From contig NZ_LIWB01000009.1 of the NCBI RefSeq assembly GCF_001905725.1, forward strand, positions 124,001 through 188,000: a stretch of DNA of 64,000 nt. The letters run 5' to 3'. Position 1 is the first letter of the stretch. Every line of letters begins with the position of its first letter. The DNA is from Streptomyces sp. CB02400 (GTDB lineage: Bacteria; Actinomycetota; Actinomycetes; Streptomycetales; Streptomycetaceae). The notes beneath the pieces are model-generated. The model did not search any database. It saw nothing but the letters and a program-made list of their open reading frames with translations, and had not been told where the DNA came from. Of the stretch, positions 17,141-25,701 are shown piece after piece. The position numbers and the translations under genes are program-made.

Positions 17141-18166
17141 TCAGAGAACACACTCCGCTTCCGCATAGCGTTCCTCCGGCACCGTCTTCAACGTCTCAAC
17201 CGCCTCCGCGAGAGACACCATCACGATGTCCGTCCCGCGGAGCGCGGTCATCCGCCCGAACTCCCCCCGATGCACCGCCTCCACCGCATGCCACCCGAAC
17301 CGCGTCGCCAGCACCCGGTCGTACGCCGTGGGCGTCCCCCCGCGCTGCACATGCCCGAGGATCACCGGCCGCGCCTCCTTGCCGAGCCGCGACTCCAGCT
17401 CCAGGGAGAGCTGCCGCGCGATGCCGGCGAACCGCTCATGGCCGTAGACGTCCTTGCCGCCCTCGTCGAAGTCCATGGTCCCGGCCTTCGGCTTGGCCCC
17501 CTCCGCGGCGACCACGATCGCGAACCGCTTGCCGGCCGAGAACCGCGCGCCGACCTTCGCGGTCAGCTCGTCGATGTCGAAGGGCCGTTCGGGTACGACG
17601 ACGGCGTGCGCGCCGGCCGCCATGCCGGAGTGGAGTGCGATCCAGCCCGTGTGCCGGCCCATGACCTCGACGATCAGCACCCGCTGGTGCGACTCGGCGG
17701 TGGTCTTCAGCCGGTCCAGGGCCTCGGTCGCCACGCCGACGGCCGTGTCGAAGCCGAAGGTGACGTCGGTGACAGCGATGTCGTTGTCGATGGTCTTCGG
17801 CACACCCACTATCGGCAGGCCGTTGTCCGACAGCAGCCGGGCCGCCTTCAGCGTGCCCTCACCGCCGATCGGGATGATCGCGTCGAGGCCGAGTTCCCGG
17901 ACGTGACCCTTGGCCCGCTCCACGCCGTCCCGCAGGTGCTCGGGGCGGACCCGGGAGGAGCCGAGGATGGTGCCGCCGCGGGCGAGGATGCCGCTCACGG
18001 CGTCGAGGTCGAGCTTGAGGTAGTCGCACTCCAGGAGGCCCTTCCAGCCGTCCCGGAAACCGATGACCTCGTCGCCGTGGTCGACGACGGCACGGTGCAC
18101 GACGGACCGGATGACGGCGTTCAGGCCGGGGCAGTCGCCGCCGGACGTGAGGACACCAATGCGCAT
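17141..18166 (-). CDS. pfkA: ATP-dependent 6-phosphofructokinase
   Basis: 341 residues, phosphorylating fructose 6-phosphate in glycolysis. The nucleotide loop TSGGDCPG, catalytic PKTIDNDI and effector/substrate motif MGRHTGWIALHSG are present. Two residues set the phosphoryl donor in this clade: Gly104 (GGEGT) and Lys124 (VPKTIDND). The PPi-dependent relatives have Asp at 104, so Gly104 with Lys124 indicates ATP use, as in characterised actinobacterial ATP-PFKs. ATG 18166 gives the canonical MRIGVLTSGG start; AAGG lies 13 bases upstream. It appears monocistronic: gatD ends 200 bp upstream. Streptomyces usually have three pfkA paralogues; which one this is cannot be said from sequence alone. 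Confidence 0.95.
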   Translation of the reverse strand: MRIGVLTSGGDCPGLNAVIRSVVHRAVVDHGDEVIGFRDGWKGLLECDYLKLDLDAVSGILARGGTILGSSRVRPEHLRDGVERAKGHVRELGLDAIIPIGGEGTLKAARLLSDNGLPIVGVPKTIDNDIAVTDVTFGFDTAVGVATEALDRLKTTAESHQRVLIVEVMGRHTGWIALHSGMAAGAHAVVVPERPFDIDELTAKVGARFSAGKRFAIVVAAEGAKPKAGTMDFDEGGKDVYGHERFAGIARQLSLELESRLGKEARPVILGHVQRGGTPTAYDRVLATRFGWHAVEAVHRGEFGRMTALRGTDIVMVSLAEAVETLKTVPEERYAEAECVL

Positions 18167-18365
18167 AGCCCGAAACAACCTTCTCGAAGTGGGCCGGGAC
18201 CGGACCGCGTTGTCCGGCTCGATCTCCGCCACCCTAGCCGCTCCGGGGGGCGGGGCCGCACCTGGCGTCCGCCTGCTGGACGACCCCGCTCACCTGTGCG
18301 GACCAGCCGTCAGACGGGCCGGTCGCGCCGGGGTGCCAGGGGGCCGTCCGCAGGCGGACGGAGAC

Positions 18366-19097
18366 TCACGCGGGCTGCTGCTGCGCCGCCGCGATGCGCT
18401 CGCCCCGCAGCGCCTCGTACCAGCGGTCGTCGGTCGGCGGCAGCGCGTTGACGTCGAGCGCCAGCTTCAGCAGCAGGTCCGCGATCTGCGGGTTGCGGGC
18501 CAGCACCGGACCGTGCATGTACGTACCGAAGACGGTTTCGTTGAACGCGCCCTCCGTGCCGTCCCCGGTGCCGTTGCCGTTGCCGAAGCGCACCTGGGCG
18601 AGCGGGCGGGCCGAGGGGCCCAGGTGGGTGACGCCCTGGTGGTTCTCGAACCCGGTCAGCGGGGGCAGGCCCAGCTGCGGGTTGACGTCCCCCAGCACGT
18701 CGCCCACGCACCGGGCGCCCTCACCGCGTACCGAGACCACGTCGAGCAGGCCGAGACCGGGCTCGCGCTGGCCGAGGTCGTTGATGAACTCGTGGCCGAG
18801 GATCTGGTAGCCGGCGCAGACCGAGAAGACGATCGCGCCGTTGCCCACCGCCCGCTGCAGACCGCCGTCCCGGCGCAGCCGCTCGGCGGCCAGCCGCTGC
18901 GGACGGTCCTCTCCGCCGCCGATCAGGTAGATGTCGCCGGAGGTCGGGATCGGCTGGTCGCTGCGCACGTCGAGCCGCGCCACGTCCAGGCCGCGCTGCC
19001 GCGCCCGGCGCTCCACGACGAGGACGTTGCCCTGGTCGCCGTAGGTGCTGAGCAGGTCCGGGTAGATCCACACGACCCGCAGCTGGTTGTCGCTCAC
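18366..19097 (-). CDS. gatD: Lipid II isoglutaminyl synthase, glutamine amidotransferase subunit
   Basis: 243-residue class I (triad) glutaminase that supplies ammonia to MurT for amidation of the D-glutamate in lipid II. The nucleophile Cys94 lies in IVFSVCAGYQILGH and the histidine is His195 in GTYMHGP; GENHQG-type residues (GFENHQG) are also kept. Length and Cys position match characterised GatD. GTG 19097 is preceded by AGGGGA. The stop of murT lies 25 bp upstream, so the two form the usual murT-gatD operon. The product works in the cytoplasm on membrane-bound lipid II. Confidence 0.94.
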   Translation of the reverse strand: MSDNQLRVVWIYPDLLSTYGDQGNVLVVERRARQRGLDVARLDVRSDQPIPTSGDIYLIGGGEDRPQRLAAERLRRDGGLQRAVGNGAIVFSVCAGYQILGHEFINDLGQREPGLGLLDVVSVRGEGARCVGDVLGDVNPQLGLPPLTGFENHQGVTHLGPSARPLAQVRFGNGNGTGDGTEGAFNETVFGTYMHGPVLARNPQIADLLLKLALDVNALPPTDDRWYEALRGERIAAAQQQPA

Positions 19098-19122
19098 TTC
19101 AAGTCCCCTGGGGTGTCGTTGG

Positions 19123-20361
19123 TCAGTTGCCGACGCGGCGGCGCAGGTCCTGGAACGCGGTGTAGTTGGCGATGACCTCGATCCGGCCCGGCGGGCACAG
19201 CTGCACCGCCTGGTCGAGGTTCTCGCAGACCTGGAACTGCTGGTTCGCGACCTCCAGGCGCACCGCGAGGTCCAGCTTCCGGTCACCGATGACGCAGATC
19301 GGGTGGCCGGTCAGCCGGGTGTAGTCGACGTCCCACAGCCAGGAGGTGTCGGTGCCGTCGGCGCCGCGCGCGTTCACCGAGAGGATCACGGGGGTCGGCG
19401 GCGGGTCGATCAGCGAGAACGTCTCCAGCCAGCCCGCGGGGTTCTTGGCGAGCAGCAGCCGCAGATCACGGCCCTCGAACTGGACCACGTCGTAGCGGCC
19501 GGCCACGGCCTGCACCTGGTACATGCGCTCCAGGGCGACCTGCGGCGGCACCCCGAAGACGGCGGCGACGGCCGCGGAGCTCGCGGCGTTGGCCTTGTTG
19601 GCGCGGCCCGGAAGCTGGAGGTGGATCGGCCAGGCGGAGCCGTGCGGGTCGAGCACGTGGTCGCCGGAGAGCGCCCAGCTCGGCGTCGGCCGGCGGAAGC
19701 CGCACTCGCTGCAGAACCAGTCGTCGCCCGGACGCTGCATCACACCGCCGCAGGACGGGCAGGACCAGGCGTCGTCCTTCCACATCTGGCCGGCGGCGAC
19801 CCAGATCACGTTGGGGGAGGAGGACGCGGCCCACACCACCAGCGGGTCGTCGGCGTTGGCGACGATCACGGCCTTGGAGCCGGCCAGGCCCTCGCGCCAG
19901 TTCTCCGCGAGCATCCGCGTCTCGGCGGCGCGGTCGAGCTGGTCGCGGGAGAGGTTGAGCAGTGCGATGCACTTGGGGTCGGTGTCCCGGGCGACGCCCG
20001 CGAGGTACTTCTCGTCGACCTCGATGACACCGAACCTGGCCTCCGAGCCGCCGGCCAGCGCCGAGGTGATGCCGGCCGGCATGTTGGCGCCGAGCGCGTT
20101 GGAGACGACCGGTCCTGCGGCCTTGAGGGCCTCGGCGATGAGCCGGGTGGTGGTGGTCTTGCCGTTGGTCGCCGAGACCAGGGTCACGTCCAGGTGCTGC
20201 GCGAGCCGGGCCAGGAGATCGGGGTCGAGTTTGAGTGCCACCCGGCCGCCGATCACCGAACCGCTGCCGCGCCCGGCGGCGCGGGATGCCGCCGCGACCG
20301 CCTTGCCCGCGGTCACGGCCAGCTTGGCCCGCGGCGTGAGCGGGTCCGAGTTGCCTGCCAT
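19123..20361 (-). CDS. murT: Lipid II isoglutaminyl synthase, MurT subunit
   Basis: 412-residue Mur-ligase-family protein that activates the alpha-carboxyl of D-Glu in lipid II with ATP and uses ammonia from GatD. The ATP loop SATNGKTTTTRL is at 63-74, the central Mur domain contains EVDEKYL and NLSRDQLDR, and a four-cysteine zinc ribbon (CPSC ... CSEC, about 205-228) is inserted, as in characterised MurT. The DUF1727 C-terminal domain (about 300-412) contacts GatD. It starts at ATG 20361 and is divergent from def. Amidated lipid II is needed for peptidoglycan cross-linking in many Gram-positive bacteria. Confidence 0.95.
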   Translation of the reverse strand: MAGNSDPLTPRAKLAVTAGKAVAAASRAAGRGSGSVIGGRVALKLDPDLLARLAQHLDVTLVSATNGKTTTTRLIAEALKAAGPVVSNALGANMPAGITSALAGGSEARFGVIEVDEKYLAGVARDTDPKCIALLNLSRDQLDRAAETRMLAENWREGLAGSKAVIVANADDPLVVWAASSSPNVIWVAAGQMWKDDAWSCPSCGGVMQRPGDDWFCSECGFRRPTPSWALSGDHVLDPHGSAWPIHLQLPGRANKANAASSAAVAAVFGVPPQVALERMYQVQAVAGRYDVVQFEGRDLRLLLAKNPAGWLETFSLIDPPPTPVILSVNARGADGTDTSWLWDVDYTRLTGHPICVIGDRKLDLAVRLEVANQQFQVCENLDQAVQLCPPGRIEVIANYTAFQDLRRRVGN

Positions 20362-20507
20362 CAGTTCTCGATCCTCCTTGCGTACGCGCCGCGTCTGTGC
20401 CTGACGGCCACGTGGTGAGACCTCAGCCTATCGAGATCCGTTCGCACTCCAGAACCGCGGCACCATCGTGAGACGGGCGTTGCTGGGAGGACCGTACTCT
20501 GACGGTC

Positions 20508-21053
20508 ATGCGACAAGGTTCCATCCCCGGCGTCCACGGACGTGTACGGCCCCTCACCCTGCTCGGCGACCCGGTGCTGCACGCGCCCTGCCGGGAGGTC
20601 ACCGACTTCGGTCCGGAACTCGCACGCCTGGTGGACGATCTGTTCGCCACGATGTACGCGGCGCAGGGTGTGGGCCTGGCCGCCAACCAGATCGGCGAGC
20701 CGCTGCGGGTGTTCGTCTACGACTGCCCGGACGACGAGGACGTCCGCCACCTGGGCCATGTGGTGAACCCGCGGCTGGTGGAGACGGACGGGGTGGTGGT
20801 GCGCGGCCCCGAGGGCTGTCTGTCCCTGCCCGGCCTGGAGGCGGGGACGGAGCGGTACGACCACGCGGTCGTCGAGGGCTTCACGGTGGCCGGAGAGCCG
20901 GTCACCGTCCACGGCACGGGTTTCTTCGCCCGGTGTCTGCAGCACGAGTGCGACCACCTGGAGGGCCGGATCTACGCCGACCACCTGACGGGCCGGCGCC
21001 ACCGGAAACTGATGCGGCAGGTGGCCCGGGCCTCCTGGCGCCGGGCGGACTGA
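20508..21053 (+). CDS. def: Peptide deformylase
   Basis: 181 residues, removing the N-formyl group from nascent proteins. All three signature motifs are present: GVGLAANQIG, EGCLSLPG (metal-binding Cys) and QHECDHLEG (two metal-binding His and the catalytic Glu). GGGAGG lies upstream of the ATG at 20508. It is divergent from murT and stands alone, with no fmt gene beside it, as is common for secondary def copies in Streptomyces. The C-terminal extension is short and basic. It ends 90 bp from the convergent TetR gene; the gap holds a dispersed hairpin element. Confidence 0.95.
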   Translation: MRQGSIPGVHGRVRPLTLLGDPVLHAPCREVTDFGPELARLVDDLFATMYAAQGVGLAANQIGEPLRVFVYDCPDDEDVRHLGHVVNPRLVETDGVVVRGPEGCLSLPGLEAGTERYDHAVVEGFTVAGEPVTVHGTGFFARCLQHECDHLEGRIYADHLTGRRHRKLMRQVARASWRRAD

Positions 21054-21083
21054 ACCCCTCGGGGGTGCGGGGCCGCGTCGGGG

Positions 21084-21107
21084 TGCGGCTCCGCCGCGTG
21101 GGCGCGA
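21084..21107. repeat. Copy 2 of the dispersed intergenic hairpin element
   Basis: Identical over 24 bases to 17057-17080, with similar flanks. It sits between the convergent def and TetR genes, where a bidirectional terminator is expected. Both copies being just past stop codons supports a 3-prime-end function. Confidence 0.7.
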
Positions 21108-21142
21108 CCGGCCGCACACGGCCCGCACGCGACCTGTGAAGA

Positions 21143-21784
21143 TCAGAACCCCGGGCCTCCCACCTTGTCCCCCGCCGCTGCGAGACGCCCCCACAGCAGA
21201 TCGGCCAGACTGCGCACCAACTCCGCCCGAGAGCAGGGCCGTTCACCGAGCCACCAGTCGCCGGCCGCGTGCATCATGCCGACGATGCCGTGCCCCCACA
21301 CCCGGGCCAGCCGCTGGCCGTCCGGCCCGAGGTCCAGCCGTTCCCCGATGACCTGGGCCAGCTCCTCGCCCATCCGGCGCAGCAGCGGCGCCGAGTGTTT
21401 GCCGACGTCGAAGCCCTGGTCGCTCTGCGACTCCTCCGCCGGGTGCATCAGGAACCGGTACACCTGGGGCCGTGCCTCGATCGCCGAGAGGTAGGTGTCC
21501 AGGGTGGCCTCGACCCGTTCGCGCCGGTCCGCCGGGGCGTCCAGGGCGGCCCGCAGGGAGTCCAGCAGCGCGTCGGTGTGCCGCTTGGCCAGGGCGGCGT
21601 AGAGTCCTCCCTTGTCACCGAAGTGCCGGTAGAGGATCGGCTTGGTGATGCCGGCCTCGGCGGCGATCGCGTTCATCGAGGCCCCCGGGCCGTCGCGCAG
21701 CACCACCCGGTCGGCGGCCTCCAGCAGCTCGCGCCGGCGTCGGTCGGCGGACCGCTGCTGATCGGTCCGCTGTGTGGTGTTCAT
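21143..21784 (-). CDS. TetR-family transcriptional regulator
   Basis: 213 residues. The N-terminal TetR helix-turn-helix spans about 15-62 (LLEAADRVVLRDGPGASMNAIAAEAGITKPILYRHFGDKGGLY); the rest is an all-helical ligand domain. GGGGAGAG precedes ATG 21784. It is divergent from an acyl-CoA dehydrogenase gene, and a 7-bp inverted repeat lies between them, so the likely target is that gene and the likely ligand an acyl-CoA or fatty acid. Family and layout resemble known acyl-CoA-dehydrogenase repressors, but the ligand is not proven. Confidence 0.9.
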   Translation of the reverse strand: MNTTQRTDQQRSADRRRRELLEAADRVVLRDGPGASMNAIAAEAGITKPILYRHFGDKGGLYAALAKRHTDALLDSLRAALDAPADRRERVEATLDTYLSAIEARPQVYRFLMHPAEESQSDQGFDVGKHSAPLLRRMGEELAQVIGERLDLGPDGQRLARVWGHGIVGMMHAAGDWWLGERPCSRAELVRSLADLLWGRLAAAGDKVGGPGF

Positions 21785-21898
21785 GATCTCTCCCCACCCG
21801 TGCTGATTCGGTGACGCCTGCGCAAACTAACACTGAAGGCGATCCGGTCATCGAACGGGATGCCGACCGGCCCTGGGGAGTTGACTTTTCCTACCCAC

Positions 21899-21921
21899 CG
21901 GTAACAGACTCGGGGTTACCG
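21899..21921. promoter_or_regulatory. Candidate TetR operator before the acyl-CoA dehydrogenase
   Basis: CGGTAAC (21899-21905) and GTTACCG (21915-21921) form a perfect inverted repeat with a 9-base centre. A TTGACT (-35-like) lies at 21881-21886 immediately upstream on the plus strand, so bound repressor would cover the promoter of the dehydrogenase. Confidence 0.6.
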
Positions 21922-21957
21922 CAAGTAACACGCACGTGCGTCGCCGCTGGAGGGGAC

Positions 21958-23184
21958 ATGGCCGAGTTCACCATGGAGCTCAACGACGAACAGAAGGAGG
22001 TGCGGGACTGGCTGCACGGCTTCGCCGCCGATGTGATCCGCCCCGCGGCCGCCGAATGGGACGAGCGTGAGGAGACTCCCTGGCCGGTCATCCAGGAGGC
22101 CGCCAAGGTCGGCATCTACTCCCTGGACTTCTACGCCCAGCAGTACTTCGACGCAACCGGCCTCGGCATCCCGATGGCCATGGAGGAGCTCTTCTGGGGC
22201 GACGCCGGCATCGCCCTGTCGATCGTCGGCACCGGCCTGGCCGCCGTCGGCGTCCTCGCCAACGGCACCGAGGAGCAGATCGGCACCTGGATCCCCCAGA
22301 TGTACGGCGACGCCAACGACGTCAAGGTCGCAGCCTTCTGCTCCTCCGAGCCCGACGCAGGCTCCGACGTGGCCTCGATGCGCACCCGCGCGGTGTACGA
22401 CGAGGCCAAGGACGAGTGGGTGATCAACGGCACCAAGACCTGGGCGACCAACGGCGGCATCGCCAACGTCCACGTCGTGGTCGCGGTCGTCGACCCGGAC
22501 CTCGGCTCCAAGGGCCACGCCTCCTTCATCATCCCGCCCGGCACCCCCGGCTGCTCCCAGGGCCAGAAGTTCAAGAAGCACGGCATCCGCGCCTCGCACA
22601 CCGCCGAGGTCATCCTGGACGACGTGCGCGTCCCCGGCTCCTGCCTGCTCGGCGGCAAGGAGAAGCTGGACGAGCGCCTCGCCCGCGCCCGCGAGAAGGC
22701 GAAGCAGGGCGGCGAGCGCGTGAAGAACGCCGCGATGGCCACCTTCGAGGCGTCCCGCCCCGCCGTCGGCGCCATGGCGGTGGGCACCGCCCGCGCGGCG
22801 TACGAGGTCGCCCTCGACTACGCGACCACGCGCGAGCAGTTCGGCCGCCCGATCATCGACAACCAGGGCGTCGCCTTCCAGCTCGCCGACATGCGCACCC
22901 GGATCGACGCCGCCCGCCTCCTTGTGTGGCGCGCCTCCTGGATGGCGATCAACGGCAAGCCGTTCACGGCCGCCGAGGGCTCGATGTCCAAGCTGTTCGC
23001 CAGCGAGACCGCCAAGAAGGTCACCGCCCAGGCCATACAGATCCTCGGCGGCAACGGCTACACCCGCGAGTACCCGGTGGAGCGCATGCACCGCGACGCC
23101 GCGATCTACACCATCTTCGAGGGCACGAGCGAGATCCAGCGCCTGGTGATCGCCCGCACCCTGTCGGGCATGCCCATCCGCTGA
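21958..23184 (+). CDS. Acyl-CoA dehydrogenase
   Basis: 408-residue FAD-dependent dehydrogenase introducing the alpha,beta double bond in acyl-CoA (beta-oxidation or branched-chain acid breakdown). Family motifs: CSSEPDAGSDVASMRTRA, the substrate-binding helices, TTREQFGRPIIDNQG, QILGGNGYTREYPVER, and IFEGTSEIQRL with the catalytic-base glutamate. A charged helix insert (about 238-260, rich in Lys, Arg and Glu) interrupts the usual spacing and is typical of this longer actinobacterial subgroup. AGGGGAC lies directly before ATG 21958. The divergent TetR gene and intervening palindrome suggest acyl-CoA-responsive repression. A 12-bp hairpin follows the stop. Confidence 0.93.
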   Translation: MAEFTMELNDEQKEVRDWLHGFAADVIRPAAAEWDEREETPWPVIQEAAKVGIYSLDFYAQQYFDATGLGIPMAMEELFWGDAGIALSIVGTGLAAVGVLANGTEEQIGTWIPQMYGDANDVKVAAFCSSEPDAGSDVASMRTRAVYDEAKDEWVINGTKTWATNGGIANVHVVVAVVDPDLGSKGHASFIIPPGTPGCSQGQKFKKHGIRASHTAEVILDDVRVPGSCLLGGKEKLDERLARAREKAKQGGERVKNAAMATFEASRPAVGAMAVGTARAAYEVALDYATTREQFGRPIIDNQGVAFQLADMRTRIDAARLLVWRASWMAINGKPFTAAEGSMSKLFASETAKKVTAQAIQILGGNGYTREYPVERMHRDAAIYTIFEGTSEIQRLVIARTLSGMPIR

Positions 23185-23201
23185 GGCCGGCCACCCGGAC
23201 G

Positions 23202-23230
23202 ACCCGGCGGTGCGGGCGGCACCGCCGGGT
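23202..23230 (+). terminator. Terminator hairpin after the acyl-CoA dehydrogenase
   Basis: Perfect 12-bp arms (23202-23213, 23219-23230) with a 5-base loop begin 18 bp past the stop codon. Confidence 0.75.
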
Positions 23231-23263
23231 TACCCCTGCCCCGCTCCCGGGAAAGGCTCGTGC

Positions 23264-23944
23264 GTGACCGACGCGACGGAGGACGCGATGACACGCACGG
23301 CCCGGGAACTGCTGGAGACGACCACCGGGGAACTGGCCCCCGACCCGGGGTCCAACCCCCTGGTCCCCCTGATCGCCCGCGGCGAGGCCGACCGGGCCGT
23401 CCTGGCCACGCTCGCCCTGGAACAACGCCGGGTGATCCCGGCGGACCGCCGCGCCTTCCTGCACCTGGCGGAACGGGCCGACCCTGAGTCGGCCGCGTAC
23501 TTCACCGCCCTGGCCGAGGGAGAGACCCTGGCGGCGGAACACCTGAAGACGTTCACGGCCGCGTGCGGCGTGGACGAGACGCGGGCGGACGCGTACGAGC
23601 CCCTGCCGGGCTGCCAGTCCTACCCCGCGTACGTCGCCTGGCTGGCCCTCAACGCGAACCCGTCCGACGTGGTCCTGGCCCTGACGGCGAACTTCTCCGC
23701 CTGGGGCGGCTACTGCGCGACGATCGCGAAGGCCCTACGCACCCACTACGGCTTCACCGACGAGTCCTGCGCCTTCTTCGACTTCTTCGCAGAACCGTCC
23801 CCCGGCCTCGACGAAGCTGCCACGAAGGCAGTCCAGACAGCGCTGGACGAGGGCCGCCTGAACGAGAACCGCGCCCACCAGTACGCCCGCCTGCTCCAGA
23901 CACACGAGGTGATGTTCTGGTCAACGTTGGGGCAACACGGATAG
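23264..23944 (+). CDS. TenA/THI-4-like helical protein
   Basis: About 226 residues, all-helical, matching the haem-oxygenase-like fold of the TenA family. The core runs from LAPDPGSNPLVPLIARG to HEVMFWSTLGQ; aromatic and acidic pocket residues (YPAYVAWLA, FSAWGGYCATIAKAL) are kept. TenA proper degrades thiamin breakdown products, but these Streptomyces paralogues are usually uncharacterised and often labelled transcriptional regulators with no DNA-binding domain. No thiamin gene is nearby. Two starts are possible: GTG 23264 (GAAAGG upstream) and ATG 23288 (GGAGG five bases before). I used the longer, as its codons look coding; the shorter gives 218 residues. Confidence 0.75.
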   Translation: MTDATEDAMTRTARELLETTTGELAPDPGSNPLVPLIARGEADRAVLATLALEQRRVIPADRRAFLHLAERADPESAAYFTALAEGETLAAEHLKTFTAACGVDETRADAYEPLPGCQSYPAYVAWLALNANPSDVVLALTANFSAWGGYCATIAKALRTHYGFTDESCAFFDFFAEPSPGLDEAATKAVQTALDEGRLNENRAHQYARLLQTHEVMFWSTLGQHG

Positions 23945-23977
23945 GGGCGCGACAAGCCACAGACCACCCGCACCCGA

Positions 23978-24214
23978 CTACGACGCACCCCCACTGCTGT
24001 GGGCAATACACGCAACGTCGATCCGATCGGCCAACTTCGCAAGCTCAATGGTCAACGCGGCCACCGTGTCCTCATCGAGTCCGTCCTCCCCCGCCTCGAC
24101 AAGCCGAACCCACCGCCCACCCACCGTACGCAGCAGCTTGCTGACATCGGCAGCGGAAACCTGCAGGGTCCCGCGGTCGTCGACGATCAGAGGCAGAGTC
24201 ACTTCGCGGTTCAC
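23978..24214 (-). CDS. DUF6213-like small protein
   Basis: 78 residues beginning (GTG 24214) NREVTLPLIVDDRGTLQV and ending CIAHSSGGAS. It looks like the DUF6213 family, small conserved Streptomyces proteins of unknown role; the assignment is from memory. The predicted form is a beta-hairpin start and two helices, with no membrane segment. Its start lies 25 bp past the stop of the aldehyde dehydrogenase gene, so it could be the last gene of that transcript. A longer frame to 24304 would overlap the aldehyde dehydrogenase and is unlikely. Confidence 0.75.
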   Translation of the reverse strand: MNREVTLPLIVDDRGTLQVSAADVSKLLRTVGGRWVRLVEAGEDGLDEDTVAALTIELAKLADRIDVACIAHSSGGAS

Positions 24215-24239
24215 AGTCGGGATCGTAGCCGCGCGGACA

Positions 24240-25625
24240 TCACGCACCCTGCCAAACCGTGGTGATGTTGCAGAACTCGCGGATTCCGTGCCCGGACAGC
24301 TCACGCCCGTACCCCGACCGCTTCACCCCGCCGAACGGGAACGCCGGATGGGAGGCTGTCATCCCGTTCACATACACACTGCCGGCCTCCAGATCCCGTA
24401 CGAACCGGTCGACCTCGGCCTCGTCGCGGGTCCAGACGTTGGAACTCAGCCCGAAGTCGGTGTCGTTGGCGATCAGGACCGCTTCGTCGACGTCCGCCGC
24501 GCGGTACAGCGTGGCGACCGGGCCGAAGGCCTCCTCGCGGTGGATGCGCATCTCCCGGCCGATGCCGGCCAGGACGGTCGGCGGGTAGTACCAGCCGGGC
24601 CCGTCGGGGCGCTCGCCGCCGCACAGCACGGTGGCGCCCGCGCGTACGGCGTCGTCGACCAGTTCCTCCAGGTCGCTGCGGCCCTTCTCGCTGGAGAGCG
24701 GGCCGACGTCGGTCTCCTCGTCCATCGGGTCGCCGACCTTCAGCGCCTTCATGCCCGCGACGAAGCGTTCGGCGAAGGCGTCGTAGACGTCCGTGTGCAC
24801 GATGAACCGCTTGGCGGCGATGCAGGACTGCCCCGTGTTCTGCGTCCGCGCGGTGACCGCCACCTCGGCGGCCCGGTCCAGGTCGGCGGAGGGCATGACC
24901 ACGTACGGGTCGCTGCCGCCCAGCTCCAGCACCGTCTTCTTGATCATCTCTCCGGCGGTGGAGGCGACCGCGCGGCCCGCGGGCTCGCTGCCGGTGAGGG
25001 TGGCCGCCTTCACCCGCTCGTCCCGCAGGATGTCGTCGACCGCGGCGGAGCCGACGAGCAGGGTCTGGAAGCAGCCCTCGGTGAAGCCCGCGCGGTGGAA
25101 GAGGTCCTCCAGGTACAGGGCGGTCTGCGGCACGTTCGAGGCATGCTTGAGCAGGCCCACGTTGCCCGCCATCAGGGCGGGGGCGGCGAACCGCACCACC
25201 TGCCACAGCGGGAAGTTCCACGGCATCACGGCGAGCACCGGACCGAGCGGCCGGTAGCGCACCAGGACCCGGGAGGCGCCGGAGTCCTTCACGTCGGAGG
25301 CGTCGGGTTCCTCGTCGGCGAGGAGTTCCGCCGCGTGGTCGGCGTACCAGTGCATCGCCTTGGCGCACTTGGCGGCCTCCGCGCGGGCCTGTTTGACCGG
25401 CTTGCCCATCTCCGTGGTGATCACCCGGCCGATGGCCTCCTGGTCCTCGTCGAGGATCTCGGCGGCCCGGTGCATCAGACGGGCACGCTCCTCGAAGGTC
25501 GTCGTCCGGTACGTCCGGAACGTGGCCTCCGCGAGCTGGATCCGGTGCCCGATCTCCTCCTCGTCCATGGGGTGGTACGTCTTGACCGTCTCGCCGTTCG
25601 CCGGGTTCACCGTGGCGATGTGCAT
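24240..25625 (-). CDS. NAD(P)-dependent aldehyde dehydrogenase (succinate-semialdehyde dehydrogenase type)
   Basis: 461 residues of the ALDH superfamily. The catalytic cysteine is in NTGQSCIAAKRF and the general-base glutamate in VLELGGSDPYVV; PWNFPLWQVVRFAAPALMAGN and EAFGPVA are also kept. The pattern is closest to GabD-like succinate-semialdehyde dehydrogenases (4-aminobutyrate or putrescine breakdown), but no aminotransferase or transporter for such a route sits beside it, so the exact aldehyde is uncertain. It starts at ATG 25625 with GGGAGGT upstream. It is followed closely by the DUF6213-like gene; the NUDIX gene ends 76 bp upstream in the same direction. Confidence 0.9.
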   Translation of the reverse strand: MHIATVNPANGETVKTYHPMDEEEIGHRIQLAEATFRTYRTTTFEERARLMHRAAEILDEDQEAIGRVITTEMGKPVKQARAEAAKCAKAMHWYADHAAELLADEEPDASDVKDSGASRVLVRYRPLGPVLAVMPWNFPLWQVVRFAAPALMAGNVGLLKHASNVPQTALYLEDLFHRAGFTEGCFQTLLVGSAAVDDILRDERVKAATLTGSEPAGRAVASTAGEMIKKTVLELGGSDPYVVMPSADLDRAAEVAVTARTQNTGQSCIAAKRFIVHTDVYDAFAERFVAGMKALKVGDPMDEETDVGPLSSEKGRSDLEELVDDAVRAGATVLCGGERPDGPGWYYPPTVLAGIGREMRIHREEAFGPVATLYRAADVDEAVLIANDTDFGLSSNVWTRDEAEVDRFVRDLEAGSVYVNGMTASHPAFPFGGVKRSGYGRELSGHGIREFCNITTVWQGA

Positions 25626-25701
25626 CGCTGACCTCCCTGGGGCGGGCTGTGCCTCTCGACCTTCCCGCGCGGTGGTGGGCGGCGCAACGCGGGAGGTCTC
25701 C

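Noticed and set aside
17141..18166. Pyrophosphate-dependent phosphofructokinase, because of Lys124
   Set aside because: The donor-determining position 104 is Gly, not Asp, as in characterised actinobacterial ATP-dependent enzymes with Lys124.
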